From NCBI GenBank assembly GCA_037039925.1, contig JAXRKP010000353.1:245001-309000 (forward strand): a DNA stretch of 64,000 nt. The letters run 5' to 3'. Of this stretch, positions 1 through 12,805 are shown in pieces; the first letter of the stretch is position 1, and every line of letters begins with the position of its first letter. Source of the stretch: Doris montereyensis (lineage: Eukaryota; Mollusca; Gastropoda; Nudibranchia; Dorididae). The notes beneath the pieces are model-generated. The model made no database searches. It was not told the DNA's origin and saw only the letters and a list, made by a program, of their open reading frames with translations. The position numbers and the translations under genes are program-made.

Positions 1-928
1 TCCATCCACTTTACCCCTAAAAATATTGCCTTCTTCATTGTATTATAATGAAGAGGGCTAAGTGGCTAGTCTCATAATACCTCATATCCTTTTTTCCAGC
101 TGAAGATTCTAAAACTTAAACATTAAAAATAATTCTTTGTTTACATTTCATGAGTGTTTGACAGTGCAAAATTTCTGTGTTGGGTTTGAGAAAGACATGT
201 TGCTGGTATAAAGAAAATAAAGGGATTAAAAACAGACCTCGAGAGGTTTGAGAGGGTTATGAATTCAAGTTTTTCGTGTTTGAGATTCACATGCTGTATT
301 GTTGTAGAGTAGGTTGAACAAAGACCAAAGAATCCCACAGAAACCACTATATTGGACCTGTGACAGATCATGGTCTATATGACATGTTATTTAAGAGATA
401 CAGATCAATTTCTAATCTATCCCCCCCCCAGCAGCAGCCCAGTTTATTCAAAATCCTTCTCAACTCCCTGGGGAGCATTAAATACGGTGCAGCAGCCTGT
501 CAAGCACTTTTGTTCTAACTTTCTGTCAAGATCCTTCTCTTCCTATAACTGGGTACCCATTCACACCTGATATTCAAATGCGGAAAGCAGAGTGAGGTAC
601 TTTTCCTTACAGTACAACATTGTGATAGAATACCTGGGCCAACTTTGAGTTTTGAACCAGTGTTGTCGTGATTACAAACTCACAACTCCATGGTTTGGCT
701 ACAGCGCCTACATGCTAACTAGCTTTAGTGTGACATATGAAAGTCATTGATTGGAATCATCATTCAACTTTTAAGCAGGTTGTGTGTAGAGTACTAGTAC
801 ACATACTGATTGTCAGATTTGGACATTTAGAAATTGTTTTAGAAGAGTATCATAGAAAATATTGCATTGACTATATATATGGTAAAGAATATATATATAT
901 ATATATGTGTGTGTATTCTTCCTTCCAG
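1..928. other. Intron or upstream sequence of malectin, no gene seen
   Basis: AT-rich sequence before the first recognisable malectin exon. No earlier malectin exon (signal peptide or first half of the lectin fold) is visible, so this is probably intron and the 5' exons lie outside the window. A short TA/TG dinucleotide run lies at about 886-914, just before the splice acceptor. The short open frames here match nothing I recognise. Confidence 0.6.
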
Positions 929-1112
929 GTATTTGATGTCGTCCTCAATGGTGAACACACTGTCGTCAGTGAGCTTGACATCTTTGGCAGGGTGGGGAGA
1001 GGTGTAGCCCATGATGAAATCATTTCATTCAGTATTCGTGGCGGAAAAATTAAGAATCAATGGAGAAACATCACAAGTCGATGGAAGTAAGGTTTCAATC
1101 GAATTTATAAAG
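929..1112 (+). CDS. MLEC: Malectin exon (middle of lectin domain)
   Basis: Starts in phase 0 after a pyrimidine-rich acceptor ending at 928 and stops before the donor gtgagc at 1113. It encodes VFDVVLNGEHTVVSELDIFG and the conserved AHDEI segment. The five-A run at 1045-1049 must be four for the frame to continue into INGETSQVDGSKVSIEFIK. Without that correction a stop appears at about 1088. Confidence 0.9.
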
Positions 1113-2879
1113 GTGAGCTGCTTACCTACTAAGGCATATATATAACACTCTAATTTGGAAATAATTTTTATTGTTTTAAATTATCCTCTCTACTAATTTG
1201 AACATTTGGGTTTTGTTTAGAATTTGGATGATAGAGTCTGCTCACAACCATACATTCATCTTTGTGGGAAAAGATATGCGCAAATCTAGATATGAATTTA
1301 AAAAAACTTACGAATCGACCGCTGGTTGAATGTTATATGCTCATTTGGTATAACAGTATTTCAGGTTGCCACCTATATATATTTTTTTGTAATATTTCTG
1401 AGCATATTGTGTAATATCTTGAAGTCACATCAGTTTTGTGTTTGACATTACATTCTTTGAGTGACTGGAGTATTTTTTTTTTTTCTGCAATTTATGCCAC
1501 CCATTGATTTTTCCCACCTTCTTATTGCCACAGATTTTTCATTATAATACAAATGAACTGATAGAATAGATCTTAGCTGATTCTTTGCTGCAAGTAGAAA
1601 GAAGAATTTTATTCACTTTATATACACCTGAGCCTGTAGGTGTTCTCTCTTTACATGTTTCAGTACCAGTTTATCCTTATTAATGGTAACATGTATTGTT
1701 ATTGCTTTTTTAAATGCATTAAACGTAAGAAAGTCCAATGATGTGTTGTACTTGCTATTAAACAAAATTTAAATGTAAAGAAAAATGAATTCCTTATCTT
1801 CACCGGACGATTCACAATTAAAATGAGGAATCACCCCTCAAATCAATCTAGGATCCAAAACATGATTGTATAAAATAAACATGTATTACTGTTGAAAAGA
1901 ATTGGGAAGTATTGAAAATTTTGTTTGTTTTAAAAGAATCTTTACAACATCAACAAATTCTATAAAATAACTGAAGGGCATCTTTTGTAGTCTTCTGTTT
2001 TGACAGGACCTCTGGTGCTAGGTGCAGTAGGTTATAAAACGTGTGTATGTGTTTTGAGATTGGATTGGCAAGGATCTATATTTCATGTATGATACCCATT
2101 TGATATATCTTAGCTGAGGTGCACATGAATTTTCTGGTAGTTTTATGTGACAATTATTCATGCCTTTCTCATGTTATATATATATATGTATATTGTATGC
2201 ATTTCAATCCAGGGTGATTCAGACAATCCAAAAGTAAATGCTCTCTACATGATGAAAGGCACCCTTGACGGTAAGTCTTTGTTAGTTTTGTAGGCTGTGA
2301 AATTCCAAGTTTTGGTGACTTTGATGATCTTTTTGAAAGCCTCAAGCCATGTGTTTAAGTCTTGACTCGGTCAAAATGAAGCTCGATTCATTTTAACACT
2401 CCCCATCCTATGATCTATCATCATAGTAAAATGATTTTGAATCCACTGAGCATTCCTGAGTTATCATGGACGCATTTTTAAGAATAACATAAAATTCATA
2501 TTATGTGGACAAAAAAGGTTTTTTTCACCACCGAAAATGACTTTGGCCAAAATGTTAGCATTTCAACTATGTGGAAGGGGGGGGGGAGGGGGGTGAGTAA
2601 TAAAAATAATGTGATTAGCTGTAGCAGCAACTGATGTATTATCTCACTTATTATTGCAGATGTGCCCACGTTACCGGCAATGCCTGGAGCTGATGCTCCT
2701 GAAGAAGAAGAAGAAGATGATGATGACACCCCTATTCTTAAAGCTCAAAAGTCAAGGCGACCGTCGGGGCCCAAGGTGAAGGACCCGTACGCAGCTGATG
2801 ACACGAGTGCAAACTTCTACCCGTCTTTGTAGCCATTGGAGCTTTTATTCCATTGTTATATTGTCTTTGTAAGTTATAG
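929..2879 (+). CDS. MLEC: Malectin, 3' part of gene (three coding exons), two apparent frame errors
   Basis: Malectin is an ER-membrane lectin that binds diglucosylated high-mannose N-glycans and works with ribophorin I in glycoprotein quality control. Exons 929-1112, 2213-2270 and 2660-2879 are joined by GT-AG introns whose phases agree. They encode the C-terminal half of the malectin fold (VFDVVLNG, DIFGRVG, AHDEIISFSIRGGK, then INGETSQVDG, EFIKGDSDNPKVNALYMMKG), an acidic stretch (EEEEEDDDD) and a basic linker. The usual C-terminal membrane anchor is present (FVAIGAFIPLLYCLCKL) but lies one frame off. Two single-base differences break the raw reading: one A too many in the run at 1045-1049 and one C too few at 2820-2822. 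Read literally, the protein stops early in exon 1 of this set, and the final exon ends at 2832 without its anchor. Family known; the indels are inferred to be sequence errors. The 5' exons are missing from the window. Confidence 0.9.
2213..2270 (+). CDS. MLEC: Malectin exon (end of lectin domain)
   Basis: A 58-bp exon between an AG at 2211-2212 and gtaagt at 2271. It encodes GDSDNPKVNALYMMKGTLD, which matches the conserved malectin segment around DNPKV.ALY. Its last base is carried into the next exon (phase 1). Confidence 0.92.
2660..2879 (+). CDS. MLEC: Malectin last exon (acidic linker and membrane anchor)
   Basis: Acceptor AG at 2658-2659. It encodes DVPTLPAMPGADAP, an acidic run, a basic patch and DPYAADDTSANFY. 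The raw frame then stops at 2830-2832. Reading 2820-2822 as four C bases instead of three carries the frame on through a hydrophobic helix (VFVAIGAFIPLLYCLCKL) to a TAG at 2877-2879. That helix is the expected tail anchor of malectin, which supports an assembly error and not a soluble variant. Confidence 0.85.
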
Positions 2880-5800
2880 GGAGAACAAAAAACTCTTACT
2901 ACCACCTCTTATCAAATTCTAGTTTTTATTGTTGTCAAAAGTTATGTTATAATTTATATTTCAATTCTGTGTTTTCTTCTCATGTTGTTCCTTCATATAA
3001 TATGTCATGTTTGTAATCTTAGGTATTGTCAATTTTTGGGGTTTTGAAAGTGTCGTCTAAGGAGAAGTTGAAAAATGTTCTTTGAGTGAAACACAAATTT
3101 ACGTATGATTGATAATGATTTGATAATGGCTGTCCACTGTTGGTCATTTCTTGTGGTTGTTGATGGCTGGGATGTAAGAATATGGAGCTGATGTGCATAG
3201 CTCAATGATTACAGGATGAAATCATATCGCAACAGAGAGTCCTTGTGGTAATTAGAGAATAGAATGTCCAAACTACAATAGTTTGCCTAAGAACTATTTG
3301 CCCTAAATTTTCTTTTCATAGAAGTGCCAGATCATTTATGAGTTGTGTTTATTTATCTAAGATATTATTTGGGAAAGGAGTGGAATATTTGAAGACATGG
3401 CTCGTAATGATGTCTGTGAGCTCAATTGTCTCATTTATTGTGTGAAAGTCTGCATCGACTGAATGTATAGTACAGTCATATTTTTCTTAGATTGAATGCA
3501 TTTTTACCTTAAAAAAAGGGAGTGGAAGGCACATTGCAATATGTTGCTCGATGCGTATGAATTGTTTTTGAATGCCTTGACTCTTTGCATCCGAGAGAAT
3601 GATTCAGTCGTCCACTTTTGATACCGAAATTGCTGGGAGACCAACTTGCTTGTCTCGATGGATAACAGGCTGGTTTTATGACCTCTAAGCCCTATTTTTG
3701 CTCTTAAGTTTTTGTGTTGTTTGTGCGCTGTACGTGGTCACATAAAAGTGTAAATTGTGATATTATTCCTTTTGATTACTATGTCTTGTTACATATCACC
3801 CGAGGAAGCCAATTGAAAAAGCTATAAACGGTATGTATTCTGATTATCTTTACTGATAGTTATGATCGGGGGGGGGGGGTTGAAATTAATTTTAGTGAGT
3901 TTGTTTTGTGGCAATTAAAATAAACAAGTAATGGAATATATAACAAGCAAACATCCATATTGTACCAAATTTGTAAGGCTTTCATTTTCATTTTTCTTGT
4001 ATAAAACTCAAATTACATATATATATGATAGAATATGTAGATTTTTTCAGTAGAAACAAGGCTAGCTCCAGTAACATATTGTGGCATCTAGCCCCTGGGT
4101 GCAAAGAGTGAACTATGTCTGTCTATACATCTCTAATCAACTCTGCCACTGCCATTTTATATTAAACAGTTCAAATCTGAGAAACCATTTCAGTCTTTGT
4201 TCATCGTCTTGTGTTGAATGTCAGGGGTGTTTGGCGGAAGCAGAAAACCACCTTTTGTAGAAGGAGAAACAGTATCCTTTGTTTTGCTGTTGTTGGGTTC
4301 TTGCTGTTTGGGGGAGGGGTGGGGGGTATTTTATTCTTCTTGATTAATTCTTGCTGCTGTGTTTATTTTGAAGATAGATATATTATTATTGAGGAAATTG
4401 TAGACTGGGGGGGGGGGGGGGGGGTCTTGTGTTCATTTGGTGCATGTTAAAGAATCGCTGCATTTTTGACAGGCTGTGTAAGCAACCCAGATGACTTTTG
4501 TAACTCATGTTTGTTTTTTGCACCATTGCTTTGTGAAACTGAAACCTCCCATTTGCCCTCTTTGTTTGTTGTTTGTGCAAGGCAGTTAGCTGAAATTTGT
4601 GTGGTGCATCCTTTTAAAGGGTGGTCTGGTAATCACTTTGGATAATTGCATAATTCTCACTGAGGTGAAATAGCAACAAAAAAGTCAAAATAAAGACATG
4701 GGGGGGAGAATGTGATCATGATTCTTGTCAAAATCATTCCAGAAATAGTGGAATATGGGAATGAACCAACTATTTTTTCTTCTAACATATATCAGTTTAC
4801 ACAGTTGAATCGCAAAAGAATCAGTATTGCTTAAAAAATATACAGGGGTCAAACTCTAAAGGCGAGTGGACGCAATTGAGTAGACATTTTTGCTAAGTTT
4901 TTGAAGAACCCTGGATTAGATTGTGGTTTTTCATCATAGACACGATTTAGAGATGCAAGTTTTGCTAAGTTTATGAAGAACCCTGGATCAGATGCTTTCT
5001 TTTCATCATTACAGTATCCAAATAAAGCATGTAATTAAATTTACGAACTTCATGATTTTCTAACACGTGGAACCCACATTCCTGAGTAAATTTGTCAGAG
5101 CTACCTAGATGAATGTTACTTAGCATAACAGAAGGAAAGGAACTATACTTTGCATGTGTGTGTGTTTATTTTCACCTGTTTCACAAAGATCTTAAAGTCG
5201 AAAGACAGCTGTCCCATTTCACACTTTTCAAAATAAATTGTTTTTAGTCTACCTACATCATGTGTACATTGTTTTGTTCAACATTCCATGCATTTGAATT
5301 GATTCACAGTCACACTTAGTCACAGGGCTTTTTTGGTTTCAGCTGGTGATTGAACCAATGAGAGACTTTGGGTTGCTAGTTGTCTTGTCTGTTGTTGTTT
5401 TAAATTCAGCTCTGATTGATTTGTAAGCTATGTTGTGTATTTTATCAGTTCCAAGTCAAGTGAGATTCTGTGCAATATGTGGTTTGTTTGGGTTTTTTTA
5501 AAGAAAGAAAAATATGTTAAACCTCCTTTTTCTGATTTAGGACTCGATAGCTTTTTTTAAAAAGATTCTCTGGGGGGGTGTATTGGATGTGGCATTGTTA
5601 TAAGTTTCATTATTTTTCTGTTTATGGTCCAGTGGCATTTAGCAAAATATTTAGAAGTTGGGCTCAGCTCAAAGAAGTTGATATTGGTCTTTCTGGGATA
5701 AGAAATTCAGTTGAGTGCGTTGACTATGCATTTTGGCCTTTATCGACATTGTTGATATATATAGAGTAAATCGAAACATTGCAATATTTTTGCCTATGCC

Positions 5801-6400
5801 ATGTCCATCTTTTGTGAATTGCAGGGGATTGAACCATTCTGCGCGTCTATTTCTCATTTGATGAATTGTAAAATTGCGTGGACTGCGATTAGTAGAGTTT
5901 TTAACCCCTCTGTGAAATTGTAATGTTTTACTATCAGTATCAAATTTGTCATTATTATAATTCTTCGTTATAAGTGAACTGAACACTTATTACTAACATT
6001 ATTTCCTCTGATAGTCGTGTGTCATGTTAACAAAGACATCAGGTACTATGTCACATTTATTTGTGTGGTAACACTTCACCTCATTCTGTCATGTGTAAGA
6101 TTGTTGACGCCTTTAAACTTTATTTTAATGGATTCAAGTGTGTAAAAGGATCTTAAATCTGTGATAAATACATTTGTGTAATTTCACATGGTAATATTGT
6201 AACATCTCCTTTCACTCATTTGACAGTGAAACATATTGCAAACTCATATCGATGCCCCCATTTGAATTTAAGAATACAGAACGTTATTGCTGTCATTCTT
6301 TCTTTTAAAATTTCACCCCTGTGACAGTCGAGAGTTAAGATGTTTCTTTTTCAGTACAGATATATTTTTCTTTTTTGTGCGTGTGGTATTTCCTACTTGT
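2880..6400. other. Malectin 3' flank and intergenic sequence
   Basis: No coding exon recognised on either strand. The first part probably holds the malectin 3' UTR; several AATAAA hexamers occur (for example 3919-3924) but none can be chosen as the real poly(A) signal. G homopolymers of about 10-17 occur near 3870 and 4408-4424. The short open frames are low-complexity and match nothing. Confidence 0.5.
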
Positions 6401-6404
6401 TTGA

Positions 6405-6451
<47 letters not shown>

Positions 6452-6474
6452 ATCTCTATCTCTCTCTATCTCTC
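6405..6474 (+). repeat. (CT)n microsatellite with CTAT interruptions
   Basis: Nearly uninterrupted CT dinucleotides that pass into CTAT and then CT again. This explains the serine/leucine-rich open frames over it. Confidence 0.9.
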
Positions 6475-7162
6475 ATTTTCTTTCTGTACTTATACCACTG
6501 TTGCCACCGCCTTTCCGTGTTCAGTGTGATTATCTCTTAGTAACCATGGATGCCTCTGTCCATGAAGAGCTGGTTTAAACGAAAAAGGATAGGAGCTTTT
6601 GAGATGTGAGATTGATAAAGCCTTGTGGTGGCTTTGGTTTCATTTCACTCCTGGTTTCATTTCACTCATGGTTTTCTCTATCTATCTCCCATCAGTCTCT
6701 TTCTTATCTATTAACTAGCATGGGGGATTTGAACATGAAATTGAAATGGCGAACATCATGCTTACGCCTGGGTCATGTGGCCTGTGTGTTATTGCTTTGG
6801 TGATCAGGAATCCCCGTTAGTTCTTTCTTTCTACCATTCTATACAATAATAATATGCAAAGGAAACCAAAGACCCGACCAAAACATGCTACTTGTGTAAA
6901 TTTTGGTACATTTTGATCAGCTCAGCTTTGCTTAGTCCGCAATATGTCTACGGTATAAGAGTAGAAAGCTATTATGGCCATCACATCATTACAGTAAGCA
7001 GATGATTGGTGGACGAATTGTTTGTTCTTTGTGTTGTTCTCATTTAGCTTTTGCTTAGCTTTGTTTTGCTTCTCTTTAATGGTGTGGTTGGAATTTGTTG
7101 AGTCTATTGCTCAAATTTTGGCACCTTTTATTTATTATAAACTATATTTTGATACTCTTAAT

Positions 7163-7866
7163 TGCTTTCATGGACACAGTTTGCTCTGACCAAGAAAAAC
7201 GCTTTCATGGACATAGTTTGCTCTGACCAAGAAAAACGCTTTCATGGACATAGTTTGCTTTGACCAAGAAAACGCTTTCATTGACATAGTTTGCTCTGAC
7301 CAAGAAAACGCTTTCATGGACATAGTTTGCTCTGACCAAGAAAACACTTTCATGGACATAGTTTGCTCTGACCAAGAAAAACACTTTCATGGACATAGTT
7401 TGCTCTGACCAAGAAAAACACTTTCATGGACATAGTTTGCTCTGACCAAGAAAACGCTTTCATGGACATAGTTTGCTTTGACCAAGAAAAACGCTTTTCA
7501 TTGACATAGTTTGCTCTGACCAAGAAAACGCTTTCATGGACATAGTTTGCTCTGACCAAGAAAAACACTTTTGACATAGTTTGCCTGACCAAGAAAAACA
7601 CTTTCATGGACATAGTTTGCTCTGACCAAGAAAAAACACTTTCATGGACATAGTTTGCTCTGACCAAGAAAAACGCTTTCATGGACATAGTTTGCTCTGA
7701 CCAAGAAAAACGCTTTCATGGACATAGTTTGCTCTGACCAAGAAAACGCTTTCATGGACATAGTTTGCTCTGACCAAGAAAAACGCTTTCATGGACATAG
7801 TTTGCTCTGACCAAGAAAAACGCTTTCATGGACATAGTTTGCTCTGACCAAGAAAAACGCTTTCCG
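7163..7866 (+). repeat. Minisatellite, 36-37 bp unit, about 19 copies
   Basis: Head-to-tail copies of a unit built from CGCTTTCATGGACATAG, TTTGCTCTGACC and AAGAAAAA. Length varies mostly in the terminal A run (4-6 A). One copy near 7565-7590 is shortened. Because the unit is not a multiple of three, the repetitive open frames on the minus strand (CPSKLC/VHESVFLV-like peptides) are by-products. Confidence 0.95.
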
Positions 7867-10800
7867 CCCACCCTTTTCTTTTCTCCATTTCATTCTTTCA
7901 TCTTATAGAATTATTATCGCATTATGAATTGTGTGGAAAGCAGCTTCTATCTTGTGATTATTGAGCCTTAAAAACACAGTAATAAAGCTTTTAAAAATTT
8001 ATTTCCAGTTATTATATTATAATATGTTACCTTTTCGTTTACTGCTTAAAAGTTACCTTTTCGTTTTAAAAATGCACAAATGAAAGAAAAAAAAGATTTC
8101 CCTTTGTCACATTATTAACCAGCTTTTATTTATTTCACTTTTTGTTCTGTGTAGGGTTTCACCCACACTCTTTTTTTGTCAGTGCTGCAATGTGTGTCTG
8201 TGTGTGTTTATTTTTCCTCTGCTTTTGGCGTTTAGAGTTTGAAGGTTTTTCTAATGCTTCAAATGTTTGCAATATATGTGAAAAAAACTCAACATGAAAC
8301 ACGGAAACCACTTTTCCTTTTTACAACCAAGGTCATCAATGTTACCACCGTGCTGTTAAGATGTACGTATAGACAGTATTGTATACCGTTATTAAGTATT
8401 ATGAGGTATTGTATACCTTTATTAAGTATTATGAGCTTCAGTGGTTTATAATGTTTTTTGGTTTTTTTTTGCCTTTTGCCATTAACTGGTGAGGTTATGG
8501 AGGCCAATGAGAAACAATGATGTCAAAAAATTGTCATATTCTGCCCATACTTCGTACTCACTTGGTTGAATCGCTGATGAATGCAAAGTTCGAGAAGCTG
8601 GTAAAAACGAATACATATAGTGCTGAGTTGATGAATACATTTGTGTTGTGACAGCAGACAACAAAGAGAATAGCAGAATCAATTTTGGTGGAAGTGGTGG
8701 GGGTGATGGTGGTTGTAAAAAATATAGTTATTTTAACAGGGTTTTCAGTTTCTCCTGTTGATGGATATAGCACTTATGATAGGTTTCCTTACTTTGAGTC
8801 TGTCATTGTATTGAACAGTAGTTTCCGTCTAAGTGCTCAGGAAGCAGGGCAAAGCGGGCATACAGCCGATGGCTGTGAAATTGGTGGTCCCCACCTATTT
8901 TTCATTCTCATCGATGATTTCTAGTCTAGTTTTCAAAGTTGAAACAGGTTTTGAAGTCAGCTTGAACGTATCAATATCGATGTGTACTGCTTGAAATCTT
9001 AAATTGTAGTGGATCTGATAAAAATTGGAGACATTTATATACAAGAGCATGTACCACTGATTGCGTTGGTGAATTTAGGCAATAATCTGGAACTACTACT
9101 GTCTATTAGATTAGATTCCATAATTTTAGAATCCTGTTTATGTTTCCGACTCATGTCGCCTTCATTGGCAAGATTAAAGTAACCACTGTCTTAACTGCCA
9201 TATAGGGATCATTCGGTCGCAACGAGTGAGACTGGATTGCATTGTGCAACTTAGATTTGTAGACTCATTCAATAGTCAGCCACTGAGCCACCTGTGCAAG
9301 GCCGCACAAGATTTTCAAATCGCCCCGCATGATTGAACATGTCTGTAACCCATTGCTCCACCCCCTCGCCTACTTTGACGCATTTGTTGATTGGCTAATC
9401 TGTTGGTCATGTGTATTTTAGACTATCATTGATCATTCATTAGCTCCTATGCAAGGCCACACACGGACTTCATACTGTCCTGCATCATTGAGCATAGGTC
9501 ATTGAGGTCCAGCTCATTGCTCTATCTCCTCACCTGCTTTAATTAAGGCTTTTGATTGGCTGATTAGTTATCTGTTAATAGTACACTTGTACTTGTAACA
9601 AAGAGGTGGGTTTAACTTTAAAATGAGCAATAACTGTGACCTACAATGTGTCTATGAACTGAAGACAAGTGATATGAGTAATTTTGACTACAATTTAGTT
9701 GGCATTTCTTACTTCTTTTCACTGACAAGCTTCTGACATACCAGGCACTCGGGCAACAGGGAGAGTTTGTAAGCGGGCATACAGAGTGACGATTTTAATG
9801 TGGGGGGGTTGAGTTGTATTTCAATCATCTTGTTTATAGTTTATTTCTATCTTGTCTTGCAGTAGACACAAGATAAGTAAATAGTGAATTTGTGACTTAG
9901 AGGGTAGAGATGGACTGAGGGTGGAAGGTATTAAACTTTATTTAAGGTAGAGAATTATGGTAAATGTTTGTCAACTTTCGCTTTCACTAATGTATTAAAA
10001 TTAAATAAAAATCCTCACATCATGTCCACTGTCAATACCGTCATGGTTTTGTCAACGTATTCGGCTTGTGAAATCAACAATTCTTCTAATTTTTTCACAA
10101 AATTTTAATTGAGAATAATTAAGTCTTTTGTTACATTTATACACGTTTTTTTAAGCATTGGATAAGTCTTCATTCTTTTTGTAGTCATTAGTCATTTTTT
10201 ATCTCTTGTTGTAGTTCATGGTCGTAGAGTATAGATGAATTTTCATGCGTCTTACCGCTTTCAATTTCAATGCTTTTTTTACTTTATTTCATTTTCTTCA
10301 ATGCTTCATGATGTTATGATCTTTTTTGTATTACATGTACAATTGTATGAATGTGTGTGTGAGTGTGTGGTTAAGTCTTGTCTTGATAAGATATTATTAC
10401 AATAGTGTATCATAGTGTATGTGAAAGGAATGAAAAGAAGAAAAAAATGTGTTAGTTAAATTATCTGTGTGTCTTCTTTCTGGTTTCCCGTTTCATTGAT
10501 CATATTTTGTGTTAATTAATTTAACTAATACAGGCATAAACCTTTTTTCTTTTTGTTCTACTGACAACGTAGCAGATTGGTGAAAGTGAAGAAAGATACT
10601 GGAGATTCACATTATATAATAATAACAATAGGATGTAATAGAGAAATTGAGAAGTGTAAGGTAATGAACAACTGGTACTACGGTTTTATGCCATATTGCC
10701 TTGTGACTTGACTTGACATTATTATATATTATATGTTTTGAAAGAAAAATGTACCTTTGTTTGTGTTCATTCTTTTGATTTAATTTGTGTTGCTTGTTTT
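7867..10800. other. Intergenic, no gene recognised
   Basis: AT-rich sequence with no recognisable exon. It holds a small 30-bp tandem duplication at about 8380-8440 (GTATTGTATACC... twice) and the larger diverged duplication annotated at 9294-9570. Short open frames around 8239-8924 match no family I know. Confidence 0.5.
9294..9570 (+). repeat. Diverged direct duplication, roughly 130-150 bp
   Basis: Two adjacent blocks share ordered landmarks: TGCAAGGCC(G/A)CACA, then CATTGCTC, CTCCTCACCTG-like text and TTGATTGGCT. First block about 9294-9425, second about 9452-9575. They differ by many substitutions and small indels, so the duplication is old. Confidence 0.7.
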
Positions 10801-10807
10801 TACTGGT

Positions 10808-12500
10808 GGTAGTGATAGGGTTGACGGGTGCTAGTGATAGGGTTGACTAGTGATAGGGTTGACGGGTGCTAGTGGTAGGGTTGACGGTGCTAGTGATAGG
10901 GTTGACGGGTGCTAGTGGTAGGGTTGACGGGTGCTAGTGATAGGGTTGACGGGTGCTAGTGGTAGGGTTGACGGGTGCTAGTGATAGGGTTGACGGGGTG
11001 CTAGTGGTAGGGTTGACGGGTGCTAGTGGTAGGGTTGATTGGTGCTAGTGGTAGGGTTGACGGGTGCTAGTGGTAGGGTTGACGGTGCTAGTGATAGGGG
11101 TTGACGGGTGCTAGTGATAGGGTTGACGGGTGCTAGTGGTAGGGTTGTGGTGCTAGTGGTAGGGTTGACGGGTGCTAGTGATAGGGTTGACGGGTGCTAG
11201 TGATAGGATTGGCGGGTGTTACTGGTAGTGGTAGGGTTTACGGGTGCTCATGATAGCAGTAGGGTTGGCGGGCGTTACTGGTAGTGGTAGGGTTTGCGGG
11301 TGCTCATCGTAGTGGTAGGGTTGACGGGCATTACTGGTAGTGGTAGGGTTGACTGGTGTTGCTGGTAGTGGTAGGGTTGGCGGCGTTACTGGTAGTGGTA
11401 GGGTTGACTGGTGTTACTGGTAGTGATAGGGTTGACTGGTGGTAGTGGTGGGGTTGACTGGTGTTACTGGTAGTGATAGAGTTGACTGGTGTTACATTAG
11501 TGATAGGGTTGACTGGTGTTACTGGTAGTGATAGGGTTGACTGGTGTTACTGGTAGTGATAGGGTTGACTGGTGTTACTGGTAGTGATAGGGTTGACTGG
11601 TGTTACTGGTAGTGGTAGGGTTGACTGGTGTTAGTGGTAGTGGTAGGGTTGACTGGTGTTACTGGTAGTGGTAGGGTTGACTGGTGTGGTAGTGGTAGGG
11701 TTGACTGGTGTTACTGGTAGTGATAGGGTTGACTGGTGTTACTGGTAGTGGTAGGGTTGACTGGTGTTACTGGTAGTGATAGGGTTGACTGGTGGTAGTG
11801 GTGGGGTTGACTGGTGTTACTGGTAGTGATAGAGTTGACTGGTGTTACTGGTAGTGATAGGGTTGACTGGTGTTACTGGTAGTGATAGGGTTGACTGGTG
11901 TTACTGGTAGTGGTAGGGTTGACTGGTGTTACTGGTAGTGGTAGGGTTGACTGGTGTTACTGGTAGTGGTAGGGTTGACTGGTGTTACTGGTAGTGATAG
12001 GGGTTGACTGGTGTTACTGGTAGTGGTAGGGTTGACTGGTGTTACTGGTAGTGGTAGTGATAGGGCTGACTGGTGTTACTGGTAGTGGTAGGGTTGACTG
12101 GTGTTACTGGTAGTGATAGTGATAGGGTTGACTGGTGTTACTGGTAGTGATAGGGTTACTGGTAGTGATAGTGATAGGGTTGACTGGTGTTACTGGTAGT
12201 GATTGTGATAGGGTTGACTGGTGTTACTGATAGTGATAGGGTTGACTGGTGTTACTGGTAGTGATAGTGGTAGGGTTGACTGGTGTTACTGGTAGTGATA
12301 GTGATAGGGATACTGATAGTGATAGGGTTGACTGGTGTTACTGATAGTGATAGGGTTGACTGGTGATAGTGATAGGGTTGACTGGTGTTACTGATAGTGA
12401 TAGGGTTGACTGGTGTTACTGATAGTGATAGGGTTGACTGGTGTTACTGATAGTGATAGGGTTGACTGGTGTTACTGGTAGTGATAGGGTTGGTGCTACT
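10808..12500 (+). repeat. Two-stage minisatellite: 22-bp unit changing to 28-bp unit
   Basis: The first part (about 10808-11215) repeats a 22-bp unit GTTGACGGGTGCTAG + TGRTAGG. After a transition zone at about 11215-11400 the rest repeats a 28-bp unit GTTGACTGGTGTTACTG + GTAGTGRTAGG, which looks like the 22-mer with a six-base addition. Some copies carry extra GTAGTGATAGTG steps. It ends where a copy of the dispersed repeat called repeat C here begins. The strand is strongly G+T-rich. Confidence 0.95.
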
Positions 12501-12544
12501 GAGTAGCTGCTATTTCTTTTTTTTTTTTTTCACATGTTTTTCTT

Positions 12545-12805
12545 TGGTCTTGCTGGTGTGCGGTTGGCGGGTGTCGCTGGTAAATGTTGTAGGTCCTATT
12601 TCTTTTTCTTTCGTTTTTTCACATGTTTTTCTTTGGTCTTGATATATTTCTTGCTGGTGTGCGGTTGGCGGGTGCTGCTGGTAGGTCCTACTTCTTTCCT
12701 TTCCTTCTTTCGTTTATCTTTCTTCATCTTCCTGTTTCTCCTTAATTCACCCTAAGATCACTGCAATGGTGGGTGGGGTAAATTTCATTGGAAACAAACA
12801 AACAA
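12545..12805 (+). repeat. Repeat C copy (dispersed repeat, duplicated head)
   Basis: Repeat C is my label for a short dispersed repeat with at least ten copies in this window. Its order is a head GCGGGTGCTGCTGGTAGGTC, a pyrimidine tract (TTCTTTCCTTTC...CATCTTGCTG), then AATTCACCCTGAGATCACCG and GCAATGGTGGA, ending GGGGTAAATTTCAATGAAAC. Here the head occurs twice and the tail once. It lies immediately after the minisatellite whose unit resembles the head. Confidence 0.75.

Noticed and set aside
8820..9790. GCGGGCATACAG occurring near 8855 and 9775 as a dispersed repeat
   Set aside because: Similarity is limited to about a dozen bases and is not enough to define an element.
10808..12500. TAGGGTTGAC repeats as interstitial telomere sequence
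   Set aside because: TAGGGTT occurs only once per 22- or 28-bp unit and is not tandem TTAGGG. It is a minisatellite.
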